Source of the DNA: Bradyrhizobium sp. B124
GTDB lineage: Bacteria; Pseudomonadota; Alphaproteobacteria; Rhizobiales; Xanthobacteraceae
DNA: 64,000 nt
Direction of reading: 5' to 3'
Assembly (NCBI RefSeq): GCF_038967635.1
Contig: NZ_CP152413.1
Span: 3,844,001-3,908,000, forward strand
Position 1 is the stretch's first letter, and each line of letters begins with the position of its first letter. The notes beneath the pieces were generated by a model. The model searched no databases and was not told the origin of the DNA. It saw only the letters and a list, made by a program, of their open reading frames with translations. Below, piece after piece: positions 35,628 through 44,358 of this stretch. The position numbers and the translations under genes are program-made.

Positions 35628-36392
35628 TCAGAATGCGCGCAGCGCGCTCGAGATCATCACCACGCCGCCGGTGATCACGGCGGCATCGAGGATCGCGGTG
35701 TGGATATGCACCGGCATCCGCTCGACAAAGGCCTTGGCCAGGAACGCGCCGGGAATGGCGACCAGGCCGATCAGGAGCGCAAGCGCGAGCACCTGCGCGG
35801 TAATGACGCCGGTCAAACCGAACACCGAGATCTTGACCGCGGCACTTGTGAGCGAGATCACCGCATCGGTTGCGATCACAGCGGCGCCCTCGAGGCCCGC
35901 CGCCATCAATAGCGACAGCAGGATGACGCCCGAGCCCGCGGTGCCGCCGACCACGATGCCATAGCCGACAGCGCCGGCCGCAAGGCCGCGCTCACCGATC
36001 CTGACGCTGTGCTTGCGCAGCAGCCGCCTGAGCGGGACGCTCAGGATCAGCATGCTTCCGATCACGAGCGCGGCGCCGACGCTGGTCAGCCGCGTATAGC
36101 CGTACGCGCCAAGCGCCGTAGAGAATAGCGCCGCCGCGATCACGATGATCGCCTTGCGGCGGTCCGCAAATCTGACAAAGGCGACAAAGCGGCTGGAATT
36201 GGTGAAGATCGAAGAGATCGCAATGATCGGCACGACCGGCTCGGCGCCGACCATCGGCACCAGCACCAGCGGCATCAATGCGCCGGTGCCGTAGCCGGCG
36301 AGGCCTCCGATCACGGAAGCAAACAGGGCAACGGCTGCGACAAGAAATATTTGAAGGAGCGAGATGTCGGAGAAGCCGGAGAGAAAGTTCAC
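35628..36392 (-). CDS. TauE/SafE-family membrane transporter
   Basis: 254 residues from a GTG start that overlaps the upstream stop by 4 bp (GTGA), a translational coupling arrangement. About eight membrane segments, two halves: 'ALFASVIGGLAGYGTGALMPLVLVPMVGAEPVVP' and 'AAGAVGYGIVVGGTAGSGVILLSLLMAAGLEGAAVIATDA' are the paired TauE motifs. It is expected to export sulfite, sulfonates or related anions. It is the last gene of the minus-strand operon; what it has to do with tRNA CCA addition is unclear. Confidence 0.88.
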   Translation of the reverse strand: MNFLSGFSDISLLQIFLVAAVALFASVIGGLAGYGTGALMPLVLVPMVGAEPVVPIIAISSIFTNSSRFVAFVRFADRRKAIIVIAAALFSTALGAYGYTRLTSVGAALVIGSMLILSVPLRRLLRKHSVRIGERGLAAGAVGYGIVVGGTAGSGVILLSLLMAAGLEGAAVIATDAVISLTSAAVKISVFGLTGVITAQVLALALLIGLVAIPGAFLAKAFVERMPVHIHTAILDAAVITGGVVMISSALRAF

Positions 36393-37645
36393 AGTCGATG
36401 ATCGCGGGTGAAACGAGAAACGGTCTGGTCGGCGATGCCAGACAGCACCTGCGGATCCAGCGGGAAATCCGCGGCAAGCCAAGCATCCTCGGCCAAGGTC
36501 AGTACATGCCCCAGCGCCGGTCCCTCGGCAATCCCGCGCGCGATGAAATCCGACGCCCTCAAGGGAAAGTGAGGGGCGCGCCAGCGTTGCGGCAGCGTGG
36601 CGAGCGCGTGCCACTGCTCGACGTCGCGGTTCGCGCCGGTTCGTGCCCAGGCGAGCAGCAGCCGGTCGCGATAGGGCTCCTCGTCGAGCCGGTAGAGCCT
36701 GCGCTTGGCACGCGCCTCGTCCATGCCGGGCAGGCGCCACCAGCGATGGCCCATTGAGTCGAGCGCCTTGGCCTCGGCGTTGGAGAGCCGCAGCCGGCTC
36801 GCGATCCGCCGCGCGTCCTCGGTCACGGCGACCGTCAGCGCAGCCAGCCTGCGCGTCGCACTCGGCTTAAGCGCCATCAGCTGCTCGATCTCGATCATCG
36901 CCGCGAACGGCCCGGTATAGGCGACGCCGCCGAACAGCGGCAGCAGCAATCCGCCATCGCCCATCGCGACCACCGCGCCGGCGGCGCCGTTCGCGACCAC
37001 GAGCTTGAGCATCTCCATCCGGATGCGCTCGGCCGAGAGGCCGGCAATCCCGGCGCGCCCGCTGATACAGGCGAGGTAGCCGGCGCGATCGACCTCGCCT
37101 GCGCCATAGGCGGCGTGGAAACGGAAGAAGCGCAGGATGCGCAAATAGTCCTCGGCAATCCGCTGCGCGGGATCGCCGATGAAGCGCACGCGCCTCGCCT
37201 CGATGTCGGCGAGACCGCCGACGTGATCATGCACGACGCCGGAGGCGTCGACCGACAGGCCATTGATGGTGAAGTCGCGCCGCTCGGCGTCGCGCACCCA
37301 GTCGCGCCCGAACGCCACCTTGGCCTTGCGGCCATAGGTCTCGGTGTCCTCGCGCAGCGTCGTCACCTCGAAGGGATGGCCGTCGACGACCAGGGTCACC
37401 GTGCCGTGCTCGATGCCGGTCGGCACGCTCTTGATGGCCGCCCGCTTGGCACGGCGGATCACCTCCTCCGGCAATGCGGTGGTGGCGATGTCGATGTCGG
37501 CGAGCGGAATCCGCATCAGCGCGTTGCGCACGGCACCGCCGATCACCCGCGCTTCCTCGCCGGCGGCATTGAGCAGGCCGAGCACGCGCGCCGCGGGCCC
37601 CGAAGCGAGCCATGGCGCGTCGGACAACAGGCGCACCTCGCTCAT
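36389..37645 (-). CDS. CCA-adding tRNA nucleotidyltransferase (poly(A) polymerase family)
   Basis: 418 residues, class II nucleotidyltransferase. 'ARVIGGAVRNALMRIPLADIDIATTALPEEVIRRA' is the polymerase signature with the DxD metal ligands; 'TVTLVVDGHPFEVTTLRED' and 'RDFTINGLSVDASG' follow. The RNA-binding motif 'RFIGDPAQRIAEDYLRILRFFRFHAAYG' is strongly conserved. It adds or repairs the 3' CCA of tRNA. It overlaps DUF6111 upstream and the TauE gene downstream by 4 bp each. Confidence 0.94.
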   Translation of the reverse strand: MSEVRLLSDAPWLASGPAARVLGLLNAAGEEARVIGGAVRNALMRIPLADIDIATTALPEEVIRRAKRAAIKSVPTGIEHGTVTLVVDGHPFEVTTLREDTETYGRKAKVAFGRDWVRDAERRDFTINGLSVDASGVVHDHVGGLADIEARRVRFIGDPAQRIAEDYLRILRFFRFHAAYGAGEVDRAGYLACISGRAGIAGLSAERIRMEMLKLVVANGAAGAVVAMGDGGLLLPLFGGVAYTGPFAAMIEIEQLMALKPSATRRLAALTVAVTEDARRIASRLRLSNAEAKALDSMGHRWWRLPGMDEARAKRRLYRLDEEPYRDRLLLAWARTGANRDVEQWHALATLPQRWRAPHFPLRASDFIARGIAEGPALGHVLTLAEDAWLAADFPLDPQVLSGIADQTVSRFTRDHRL

Positions 37646-37905
37646 TTCTCAGCTCCCGGCACCAGCCTGCCGTTCTCGATATGGGCGGGAACGTAGGTGG
37701 AGTTCGGCGGCGCGCCGGTCAATTCGGCGAGCAGCACGAAGCTCACGATGACCAGCACCAGCGCCGCCAGCGTCAGCTTCGCGATCATGTCGAGCGGCCA
37801 GGACGTCGGCAGCGTCACGCCGGACCGCGTCGCGATGAGGAAGATGGCATAGACCGCGAAAGGGATCAGGAAGATTCCGACCTCGGTCAACACCGTGCGG
37901 ATCAT
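37642..37905 (-). CDS. DUF6111-like small membrane protein
   Basis: 87 residues with two membrane segments: 'TEVGIFLIPFAVYAIFLIATR' and 'DMIAKLTLAALVLVIVSFVLLAEL'. The C-terminus 'PPNSTYVPAHIENGRLVPGAEK' recurs in alphaproteobacterial DUF6111 proteins, as I recall them. Function unknown. It overlaps both neighbours by 4 bp, so it is coupled to the NUDIX and CCA genes. Confidence 0.85.
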   Translation of the reverse strand: MIRTVLTEVGIFLIPFAVYAIFLIATRSGVTLPTSWPLDMIAKLTLAALVLVIVSFVLLAELTGAPPNSTYVPAHIENGRLVPGAEK

Positions 37906-38573
37906 GACAGATAGATCCGCTCATACAGCACCCGCAGGATGCCGGCGGTCGCGCCCCAGATGTAGCGCTCGGCGAACGGCATCGCGTAGTAGGACCGGTC
38001 CATGCCGCGGAATTCCTTGGTGTGGATCTGATGGTTCTCGGGGTTCATCAGGAAAGCGAGCGGCACCTCGAACGCATCGACGACCTCGGCCTCATTGATC
38101 TCTAGGGTAAATCCCGGCTTCACCCTGGCGACCGTCGGCAGGATGCGGAAGCCGAACGCGGTGCCATAGAGGTCGAGATAGCCGACAGGGTCGATGAATT
38201 CCCGCTTCAGCCCGACTTCTTCACAGGCTTCGCGCAGCGCCGCATCAAGCGGCGAGGCATCGGTGGCGTCGATCTTGCCGCCGGGAAACGAGATCTGACC
38301 GGCGTGGCTCGACAGATTGGGCGAACGCTGCGTCAACAGCACGGTCGGCTCGGGATGATCGACCACCGGGATCAGCACCGCGGCCGGCCGCACCGGCTGC
38401 TCCTGTGCGACGATCTCGAGCATGCGATCGTTGCCGGAATCTCCGGTGCGCGGAATGATATGCGGATCGACCAGACCCGGCGGCACTTCGAAATCGAGCC
38501 GCGTGCGGGCTCGCGCGAAGAATTCCGTCGAGCTGATCGTCGCCGGCTTCACCTTCAGCAACGGCTCGTTCAA
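37902..38573 (-). CDS. NUDIX hydrolase, CoA pyrophosphatase type
   Basis: 223 residues. The CoAse signature (UPF0035) is clear in 'TVLLTQRSPNLSSHAGQISFPGGKID' and the NUDIX box in 'DAALREACEEVGL'. It cleaves CoA or acyl-CoA to phosphopantetheine and 3',5'-ADP in relatives. 'WGATAGILRVLYERIYLS' ends the protein. It overlaps DUF1285 by 4 bp upstream and DUF6111 downstream. Confidence 0.93.
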   Translation of the reverse strand: MNEPLLKVKPATISSTEFFARARTRLDFEVPPGLVDPHIIPRTGDSGNDRMLEIVAQEQPVRPAAVLIPVVDHPEPTVLLTQRSPNLSSHAGQISFPGGKIDATDASPLDAALREACEEVGLKREFIDPVGYLDLYGTAFGFRILPTVARVKPGFTLEINEAEVVDAFEVPLAFLMNPENHQIHTKEFRGMDRSYYAMPFAERYIWGATAGILRVLYERIYLS

Positions 38574-39226
38574 AGTGCGCCCCTCACCTGGCTGGCATCG
38601 GCCATCGCGAAAAACTCGCCGCCGGACTCGATGCCGAACATCTCCTGACCATCGACCATCCGCTCCTCGCCCATGTCAACCAGATCGTAGTAGAGCGCGC
38701 GGGTGACTTTGGCCCACAGGTCGGCGCGGACATGCAGATAGGGCGTCAATCCGCCATCCGCGGCAGCCTCGAATCTGAGGCCGTGGCCCTTCTCGCAATC
38801 GACCCAGTCGTCGACATTGGTGCGGAACCGGAGCAAACGGCCGCGCGCGTCTTCCTCCGTCTGCATTTCCACCGCAAGGAACGGCGCGTCATCGACGCGG
38901 ATGCCGACCTTCTCCACCGGTGTCACGAGAAAGTGCTTGCCGTCCTCGCGCTTCAGGATCGTGGAGAACAGCCGCACCAGCGCGGGGCGTCCGATCGGCG
39001 TTCCCATGTAGAACCAGGTGCCGTCGGGCGCGATTCGCATGTCGAGATCGCCGCAGAACGGCGGATTCCATAGATGAACCGGCGGCAGGCCCTTGCGTCC
39101 GGCTGGACCCGATGTCGCGGCCTGATTGGCGGCAGTGGTCAGCCCTTCGAGGCCCTTGCCTCCGAGGGCCTTGGTTTCGAGCCCCGTAGTTTCACTGCCG
39201 GAATCGCTCTGCCCTTGCTTCGCCAT
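38570..39226 (-). CDS. DUF1285 protein
   Basis: 218 residues from the ATG at 39226 (MAKQGQSDSGSETTG); an upstream start would add 7 residues. After a low-complexity leader of about 40 residues comes 'PPVHLWNPPFCGDLDMRIAPDGTWFYMGTPIGRPALVRLFSTILKRED', the clear DUF1285 signature, then 'FLVTPVEKVGIRVDDAPFLAVEM'. The structure of a homologue is a two-barrel fold. Function unknown. It is the first gene of the operon and is transcribed away from the MoxR gene. Confidence 0.9.
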   Translation of the reverse strand: MAKQGQSDSGSETTGLETKALGGKGLEGLTTAANQAATSGPAGRKGLPPVHLWNPPFCGDLDMRIAPDGTWFYMGTPIGRPALVRLFSTILKREDGKHFLVTPVEKVGIRVDDAPFLAVEMQTEEDARGRLLRFRTNVDDWVDCEKGHGLRFEAAADGGLTPYLHVRADLWAKVTRALYYDLVDMGEERMVDGQEMFGIESGGEFFAMADASQVRGAL

Positions 39227-39455
39227 TGTTTGCCCTGAAGTTTCCAACCCTCAATCTGGCACATTTGGTGCACGTATCCTGAGATGTGGTCGGGATGTCA
39301 TTCTCGCCACATCGTGATGCCGTTCATACCCTGAAATACCGATAAGGTGGGGATAGTTTAATTCAACGAATACATGGCCTTCGCATAGGTTTAGCATGCA
39401 GCCCATGTGGTGACGACGCGAGAATCGAGCGCATCGTCAAGAAGGAGCGGATCGA

Positions 39456-40460
39456 ATGGCCGGTGCAGACAGCGTCGAAAAACTGGAAGATGTGATCGTC
39501 CGCTCGGCCGAGCAGGTCGCGGGCCAGATCAAGGCTGCCAAGGAAGCGGTCGCCACCGTCATCTTCGGCCAGGACCAGGTGATCGAAAACACCCTGGTGA
39601 CGATCCTGTCCGGCGGCCACGCGCTGCTGATCGGCGTCCCCGGCCTCGCCAAGACCAAGCTGGTCGAGACGCTCGGCGTCACGCTCGGGCTCGACGCCAA
39701 GCGCATCCAGTTCACGCCCGACCTGATGCCATCGGACATTCTCGGCGCCGAAGTGCTCGACGAGAGCTCCGCCGGCAAGCGTTCGTTCCGCTTCATCTCG
39801 GGTCCGGTGTTCGCGCAGCTCCTGATGGCCGACGAGATCAACCGCGCCAGCCCGCGCACCCAGTCGGCGCTGCTGCAAGCCATGCAGGAGCAGCACATCA
39901 CCATTGCCGGCGCGCGGCACGATTTGCCGAAGCCGTTCCACGTGCTCGCGACGCAGAATCCGCTCGAGCAGGAAGGCACCTATCCGCTGCCCGAGGCGCA
40001 GCTCGACCGCTTCCTGATGGAAATCGACGTCGACTATCCCGATCGCGACGCCGAGCGGCGCATCCTGTTCGAAACCACCGGTGCCGATGAGACGCTCGCC
40101 AAGGCGTCGATGGACGCCGAGACGCTGATCACCGCGCAACGCCTGGTGCGCCGCCTGCCGGTCGGCGATTCCGTGGTCGAGGCGATCCTGACGCTGGTGC
40201 GCGCCGCGCGCCCCGGCACCGAGGGCGGCGAAGCCGGCAAGCTGATCGCCTGGGGACCCGGTCCCCGCGCCAGCCAGTCGCTGATGCTCGCGGTCCGCGC
40301 CCGCGCGCTGCTTGACGGCCGGCTCGCGCCGTCGATCGACGACGTGCTCGATCTCGCCGAGCCCGTGCTCAAACATCGCATGGCGCTGACCTTCTCGGCG
40401 CGCGCCGAGGGCCGCACCATTCCTGACGTGATCAAGCAGCTGAAGACGCGGATCGGTTGA
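39456..40460 (+). CDS. MoxR-family AAA+ ATPase
   Basis: 334 residues. Walker A 'LLIGVPGLAKTKLVETL', Walker B 'LLMADEINRASPRTQSALLQAMQE' and sensor 1 'VLATQNPLEQEGTYPLPEAQLDRFL' are textbook MoxR. The lid domain follows to 334. MoxR ATPases act as chaperones for metal insertion or envelope assembly with VWA proteins. It overlaps the DUF58 gene by 4 bp. 230 bp upstream separates it from divergent DUF1285. Confidence 0.95.
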   Translation: MAGADSVEKLEDVIVRSAEQVAGQIKAAKEAVATVIFGQDQVIENTLVTILSGGHALLIGVPGLAKTKLVETLGVTLGLDAKRIQFTPDLMPSDILGAEVLDESSAGKRSFRFISGPVFAQLLMADEINRASPRTQSALLQAMQEQHITIAGARHDLPKPFHVLATQNPLEQEGTYPLPEAQLDRFLMEIDVDYPDRDAERRILFETTGADETLAKASMDAETLITAQRLVRRLPVGDSVVEAILTLVRAARPGTEGGEAGKLIAWGPGPRASQSLMLAVRARALLDGRLAPSIDDVLDLAEPVLKHRMALTFSARAEGRTIPDVIKQLKTRIG

Positions 40461-41401
40461 TGGCGGCAGACAACAGGCACCAGAACGAGGAGATCCTGGC
40501 GGTTCGACGTGCCGATGGCGAAAGCCGAACGCTCGCCGCATCGCTGCCGCGTCTTGTGCTTGAGGCCCGCCGTGTCGCCGCCAACGTCATCCATGGCCTG
40601 CATGGCCGCCGCCGCGCCGGCTCGGGCGAGAATTTCTGGCAATACCGCCGCTTCGTATCCGGCGAGCCGTCGCAGCGCGTCGACTGGCGCCGCTCGGCAC
40701 GCGATGACCATCTCTATGTCCGCGAGCAGGAGTGGGAGGCCGCACACACGGTGTGGATCTGGCCCGACCGCTCGCCCTCGATGGCCTTTGCCTCGCGCGA
40801 GGCACGCGACAGCAAGCTGGAGCGCGGACTGATCGTCGCCTTCGCGCTTGCCGAGCTGCTCGTTGCGGGCGGAGAACGCGTCGGCATTCCCGGCCTGCTG
40901 AACCCGACCGCAAGCCTCAACGTGATCGACAAGATGGCGGAAGCGATGTTGCACGACGAGAAGACGCGCGCGAGCCTGCCGCCGTCCTTCGTGCCGTCGT
41001 CGCTGGCCGAAGTCGTCGTGCTGTCGGATTTCTGGTCGCCGATCGCAGAGATCACGACCATGCTGGCCGGGCTCGCCTCGTCGGGCGCGCACGGCACGAT
41101 GATCCAGGTCGTCGATCCCGCCGAGGAGAGCTTTCCTTATTCGGGCCGCGTCGAATTCGTCGAGCCGGAGGCCGGCAGCGTCATCACCGCGGGCCGCGCC
41201 GAGAGCTGGGCGAGCGACTATGTCGCGCGCGTCGCGCTGCATCGCGACCAGATCCGTGCCGAGACCAACCGGCTCGACTGGCTGTTCTCGACCCACACCA
41301 CCAGCCGCTCCGCGGCCGAACTGCTGCTGTTCCTGCACGCCGGCATGATGGTGAGCAAGGGCGGCGGCCGCTCAACCGTCAAGGCGGGACGCAGCGCATG
41401 A
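40457..41401 (+). CDS. DUF58 protein (VWA-like partner of MoxR)
   Basis: 314 residues. 'RRRAGSGENFWQYRRFVSGEPSQRVDWRRSARDDHLYVREQEWE' is the DUF58 core, and 'VWIWPDRSPSMAFAS' is the MIDAS-like DxSxS position (D-R-S-P-S) of the von Willebrand A fold. 'VVVLSDFWSPIAEI' is the second part. It probably binds the MoxR ATPase and a membrane complex. It overlaps both neighbours. Confidence 0.93.
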   Translation: MMAADNRHQNEEILAVRRADGESRTLAASLPRLVLEARRVAANVIHGLHGRRRAGSGENFWQYRRFVSGEPSQRVDWRRSARDDHLYVREQEWEAAHTVWIWPDRSPSMAFASREARDSKLERGLIVAFALAELLVAGGERVGIPGLLNPTASLNVIDKMAEAMLHDEKTRASLPPSFVPSSLAEVVVLSDFWSPIAEITTMLAGLASSGAHGTMIQVVDPAEESFPYSGRVEFVEPEAGSVITAGRAESWASDYVARVALHRDQIRAETNRLDWLFSTHTTSRSAAELLLFLHAGMMVSKGGGRSTVKAGRSA

Positions 41402-44211
41402 TCGCAGGCCTCCCGCTCTCCTTCGCCGAACCATTGCTGCTATTGGGGCTGGTCAGCCTGCCGGTGCTGTGGTGGCTGTTGCGTGTGATGCCGCCGCGGC
41501 CGCGCCGGATCGAATTCCCGCCGACGCGGCTGCTGTTCGACATCGCGCCCAAGGAGGAGACGCCGTCGCGCACGCCGTGGTGGCTGACGCTGCTGCGGCT
41601 CGCCGCCGCCGCGCTGGTGATCTTCGCCGCCGCTGGGCCGATCTGGAATCCGCAGACCGGCGTTGCCGCCGGCAAGCAGCCGCTGGTGATCCTGCTCGAC
41701 GACGGCTGGAGCGCGGCCTCGAGCTGGGATGCGCGGATCAAGGCCGCGGACGAGCTCGTCACCAATGCCGACAGCGACCGCCGCGGCGTCGCGCTGGTGC
41801 CGCTGTCCGAGCCGACGCGCGACATCACGCTGATGCCGGCCGGCGCCGCGCGCGTCGCGCTGCGCCAGCTTGCGCCAAAACCCTACTCGGTCGACCGCGT
41901 TGAAACCCTGGCGACGCTGGAACGTTTCCTCAAATCGACTGGCGACTGCGACATCGCCTGGCTGTCCGACGGCGTCGACACCGGCCGCGGCAGCGAATTC
42001 ACCGAAGGTCTCGGCAAGGTGATCGAGAGCCGCAATCTGACGATCTATGCCGGCGGCGCGCAATCCGCGCAGGCGCTGGTCGCGGCCGAGAACGCCGCCG
42101 CCAAGATGACGGTGAAGGTGCTGCGCACCGAGAGCGGCATCGCGGCTGGTACGGTGCGCGCCGTCGACGCCAAGGGCTCGCCGATCGGCGAGGCCCGCTA
42201 CGCATTCGGCCCGCAGGAGCGCGAGACCGAAGCCGCCTTCGATCTTCCGGTCGAATTGCGCAACGACATCGCGCGGCTCGAAATCTCCGGTGAGCATTCG
42301 GCCGGCGCCGTGCAGCTGCTCGACCGGCGCTGGCGCCGCCGCGCCATCGGCGTGGTCTCGGGCGCGAGCAACGACACCGCGCAGCCGCTGCTGGCCTCGA
42401 CCTTCTATCTCTCCCGCGCTCTGTCGCCCTTCGCCGACGTCAGGCTCGGCGATCGCGGCGCGCCGCAGCAGGTGATCGGGCAATTCCTCGACCAGCGGCT
42501 GCCGATGATCGTGATGGCCGATGTCGGCACGCTGTCGCCGGAGATCCGCGACCGGCTCAATGCCTGGATCGAGCAAGGCGGCGTGCTGGTGCGCTTCGCA
42601 GGCCCTCGCCTCGCCCAGGCCGATGACGACCTCGTTCCCGTCAAGCTGCGCCGCGGCGGACGCACGCTCGGCGGCAGCCTGACCTGGGAGAAGCCGCAAC
42701 ATATGGCCTCGTTCGCCGCCGACGGCCCGTTCACTGGCCTCACCGTGCCGAAGGACATCACCGTGAGCCGCCAGGTGCTGGCCGAGCCCGACGCCGTGCT
42801 CGCGACCAAGAGCTGGGCCTCGCTGGAAGACGGCACGCCGCTCGTCACCGGCGAGCGTCGCGGCAAGGGCGTGGTCAGCCTGTTCCACGTCGGCGCCGAC
42901 ATGCGCTGGTCTGACCTGCCGATGTCCGGCACTTTCGTAGAGATGCTTCGCCGGCTGATCGACATGTCCGGCTACACCTCGAAGCCCGGCCCTGGCGTCG
43001 CCAGCGATCCCAACGCCGAGACGGTGGCGCCGCTGCGCACGCTCGACGGCTTCGGCGCCTTCGGCCCGCCGCCGTCGACCGCCAAGCCGATGTCGGCGGA
43101 CTATCGCGACCGCGGCACAGCGGACCATCCGCCCGGCTTCTACGGCACCGCCGAGAGCCCGATCGCGGTCAACACGCTGGCCTCCGCCGACCGCATCGCG
43201 CCGCTCGATACCTCCGGCCTGCGCGCGAAGCATGCGACCTACACCAATACCGAGCCGCGTGACCTGCGCGGCATCATGCTGTCGACGGCGCTGGCGCTGT
43301 TCCTGCTCGATGCGATCGTGGTGGCGATGCTCGGCGGCGGCCTTGCCGCGCTGATCCGGCGGCGCGCCGCGCCGGCGGTGCTTGCCTTGGCCTTCATCCT
43401 TGCCACCATGATGGTGCCGTCGCCGACGCGCGCCCAGAACGCCAGCAGCGATGACTTCGCCATCAAGGCGGTGTCGCAGACGCGGCTGGCCTATGTCGTG
43501 ACCGGCAATGCCGACGTCGATTCCATCGTCAAGGCCGGGATGTCCGGCCTGACGTTGTTCCTCGGCCAGCGCACCGCACTGGAAGCCGGCGATCCCGTCG
43601 GCATCGATCCCGCGCGCGACGAGCTGGCATTCTTCCCGCTGATCTACTGGCCGATCGTGCCGGGCGCGCCGAAGCCGGCGCAGGACGCCATCAACAAGAT
43701 CGACGCCTACATGAAGCAGGGCGGCACCGTGATCTTCGACACCCGCGACGCCGTCGAGGCGCCGCCGGGCGACAATGGCGCGTCGCAGACGCCGGGCATG
43801 CAGACGCTGCGCGAATTGCTGTCGACCCTCGACGTGCCCGAGCTCGAGCCGGTGCCGCGCGAGCACGTGCTGACCAAGACGTTCTATCTGCTGCGCGACT
43901 TCCCCGGCCGCTTCAACTCGGGCCAGACCTGGGTCGAGGCGCTGCCGCGCGAGGATGACGAGGAAGCCGCACAGCGCCCGGCGCGTGGCGGCGACGGCGT
44001 CTCGCCGATCATCATCACGTCCAACGATCTCGCCGGCGCCTGGGCGATCCGTCCCGACGGGCAGCCGATGCTGCCGCTGACCCCGGGCGAGCCGCGCCAG
44101 CGCGAATTCGCCTTCCGCGCCGGCGTCAACATCGTGATGTACACGCTGACCGGCAACTACAAGGCCGACCAGGTGCACGCGCCTGCCCTGATCGAGCGGC
44201 TGGGACAATGA
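41398..44211 (+). CDS. Large membrane protein: BatA-like N-terminus, VWA-like middle and DUF4159 C-terminus
   Basis: 937 residues. Two N-terminal membrane segments ('ALLLLGLVSLPVLWWLLRVMPP', 'LRLAAAALVIFAAAGPIW') with 'RRIEFPPTRLLFDI' form the BatA-type start. A VWA-like region has 'LVILLDDGWSAASSW', with D-D-G-W-S in place of DxSxS. A further membrane segment lies near 640. From about 695 the DUF4159 domain is seen ('LAYVVTGNADVDSIVKAGMSGLTLFLGQRTALE', 'ELAFFPLIYWPIV', 'GGTVIFDTRDAV'). It overlaps DUF58 by 4 bp. It probably forms a membrane complex with the next protein. Confidence 0.88.
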   Translation: MIAGLPLSFAEPLLLLGLVSLPVLWWLLRVMPPRPRRIEFPPTRLLFDIAPKEETPSRTPWWLTLLRLAAAALVIFAAAGPIWNPQTGVAAGKQPLVILLDDGWSAASSWDARIKAADELVTNADSDRRGVALVPLSEPTRDITLMPAGAARVALRQLAPKPYSVDRVETLATLERFLKSTGDCDIAWLSDGVDTGRGSEFTEGLGKVIESRNLTIYAGGAQSAQALVAAENAAAKMTVKVLRTESGIAAGTVRAVDAKGSPIGEARYAFGPQERETEAAFDLPVELRNDIARLEISGEHSAGAVQLLDRRWRRRAIGVVSGASNDTAQPLLASTFYLSRALSPFADVRLGDRGAPQQVIGQFLDQRLPMIVMADVGTLSPEIRDRLNAWIEQGGVLVRFAGPRLAQADDDLVPVKLRRGGRTLGGSLTWEKPQHMASFAADGPFTGLTVPKDITVSRQVLAEPDAVLATKSWASLEDGTPLVTGERRGKGVVSLFHVGADMRWSDLPMSGTFVEMLRRLIDMSGYTSKPGPGVASDPNAETVAPLRTLDGFGAFGPPPSTAKPMSADYRDRGTADHPPGFYGTAESPIAVNTLASADRIAPLDTSGLRAKHATYTNTEPRDLRGIMLSTALALFLLDAIVVAMLGGGLAALIRRRAAPAVLALAFILATMMVPSPTRAQNASSDDFAIKAVSQTRLAYVVTGNADVDSIVKAGMSGLTLFLGQRTALEAGDPVGIDPARDELAFFPLIYWPIVPGAPKPAQDAINKIDAYMKQGGTVIFDTRDAVEAPPGDNGASQTPGMQTLRELLSTLDVPELEPVPREHVLTKTFYLLRDFPGRFNSGQTWVEALPREDDEEAAQRPARGGDGVSPIIITSNDLAGAWAIRPDGQPMLPLTPGEPRQREFAFRAGVNIVMYTLTGNYKADQVHAPALIERLGQ

Positions 44212-44218
44212 GCACCAC

Positions 44219-44337
44219 CGTCATCCTGAGGTGCGAGCCTTGCGGCGCAATTGCGCCGCTGGGCGAGCCTCGAAGGATGGCCGCAAACACATCCTTCGAG
44301 GCGCGCCGCAAGTGCGACGCGCACCTCAGGATGACGC
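44219..44337. repeat. Family C extragenic palindrome, copy 3, inside the MoxR operon
   Basis: Outer arms CGTCATCCTGAGGTGCGAGC and GCGCACCTCAGGATGACG; inner halves CGAAGGATG and CATCCTTCG. Compared with copy 1 it carries an extra centre with GCGCAATTGCGC at 44245-44256. It lies between the two last genes of the operon, where it could modulate expression. Confidence 0.88.
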
Positions 44338-44358
44338 CAACTTCGCTGGGTGGATAAA

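Noticed and set aside
41440..44208. 922-codon minus-strand frame opposite the DUF4159 gene
   Set aside because: No family features, and the sense protein has clear membrane and DUF4159 segments. The length is due to GC bias.
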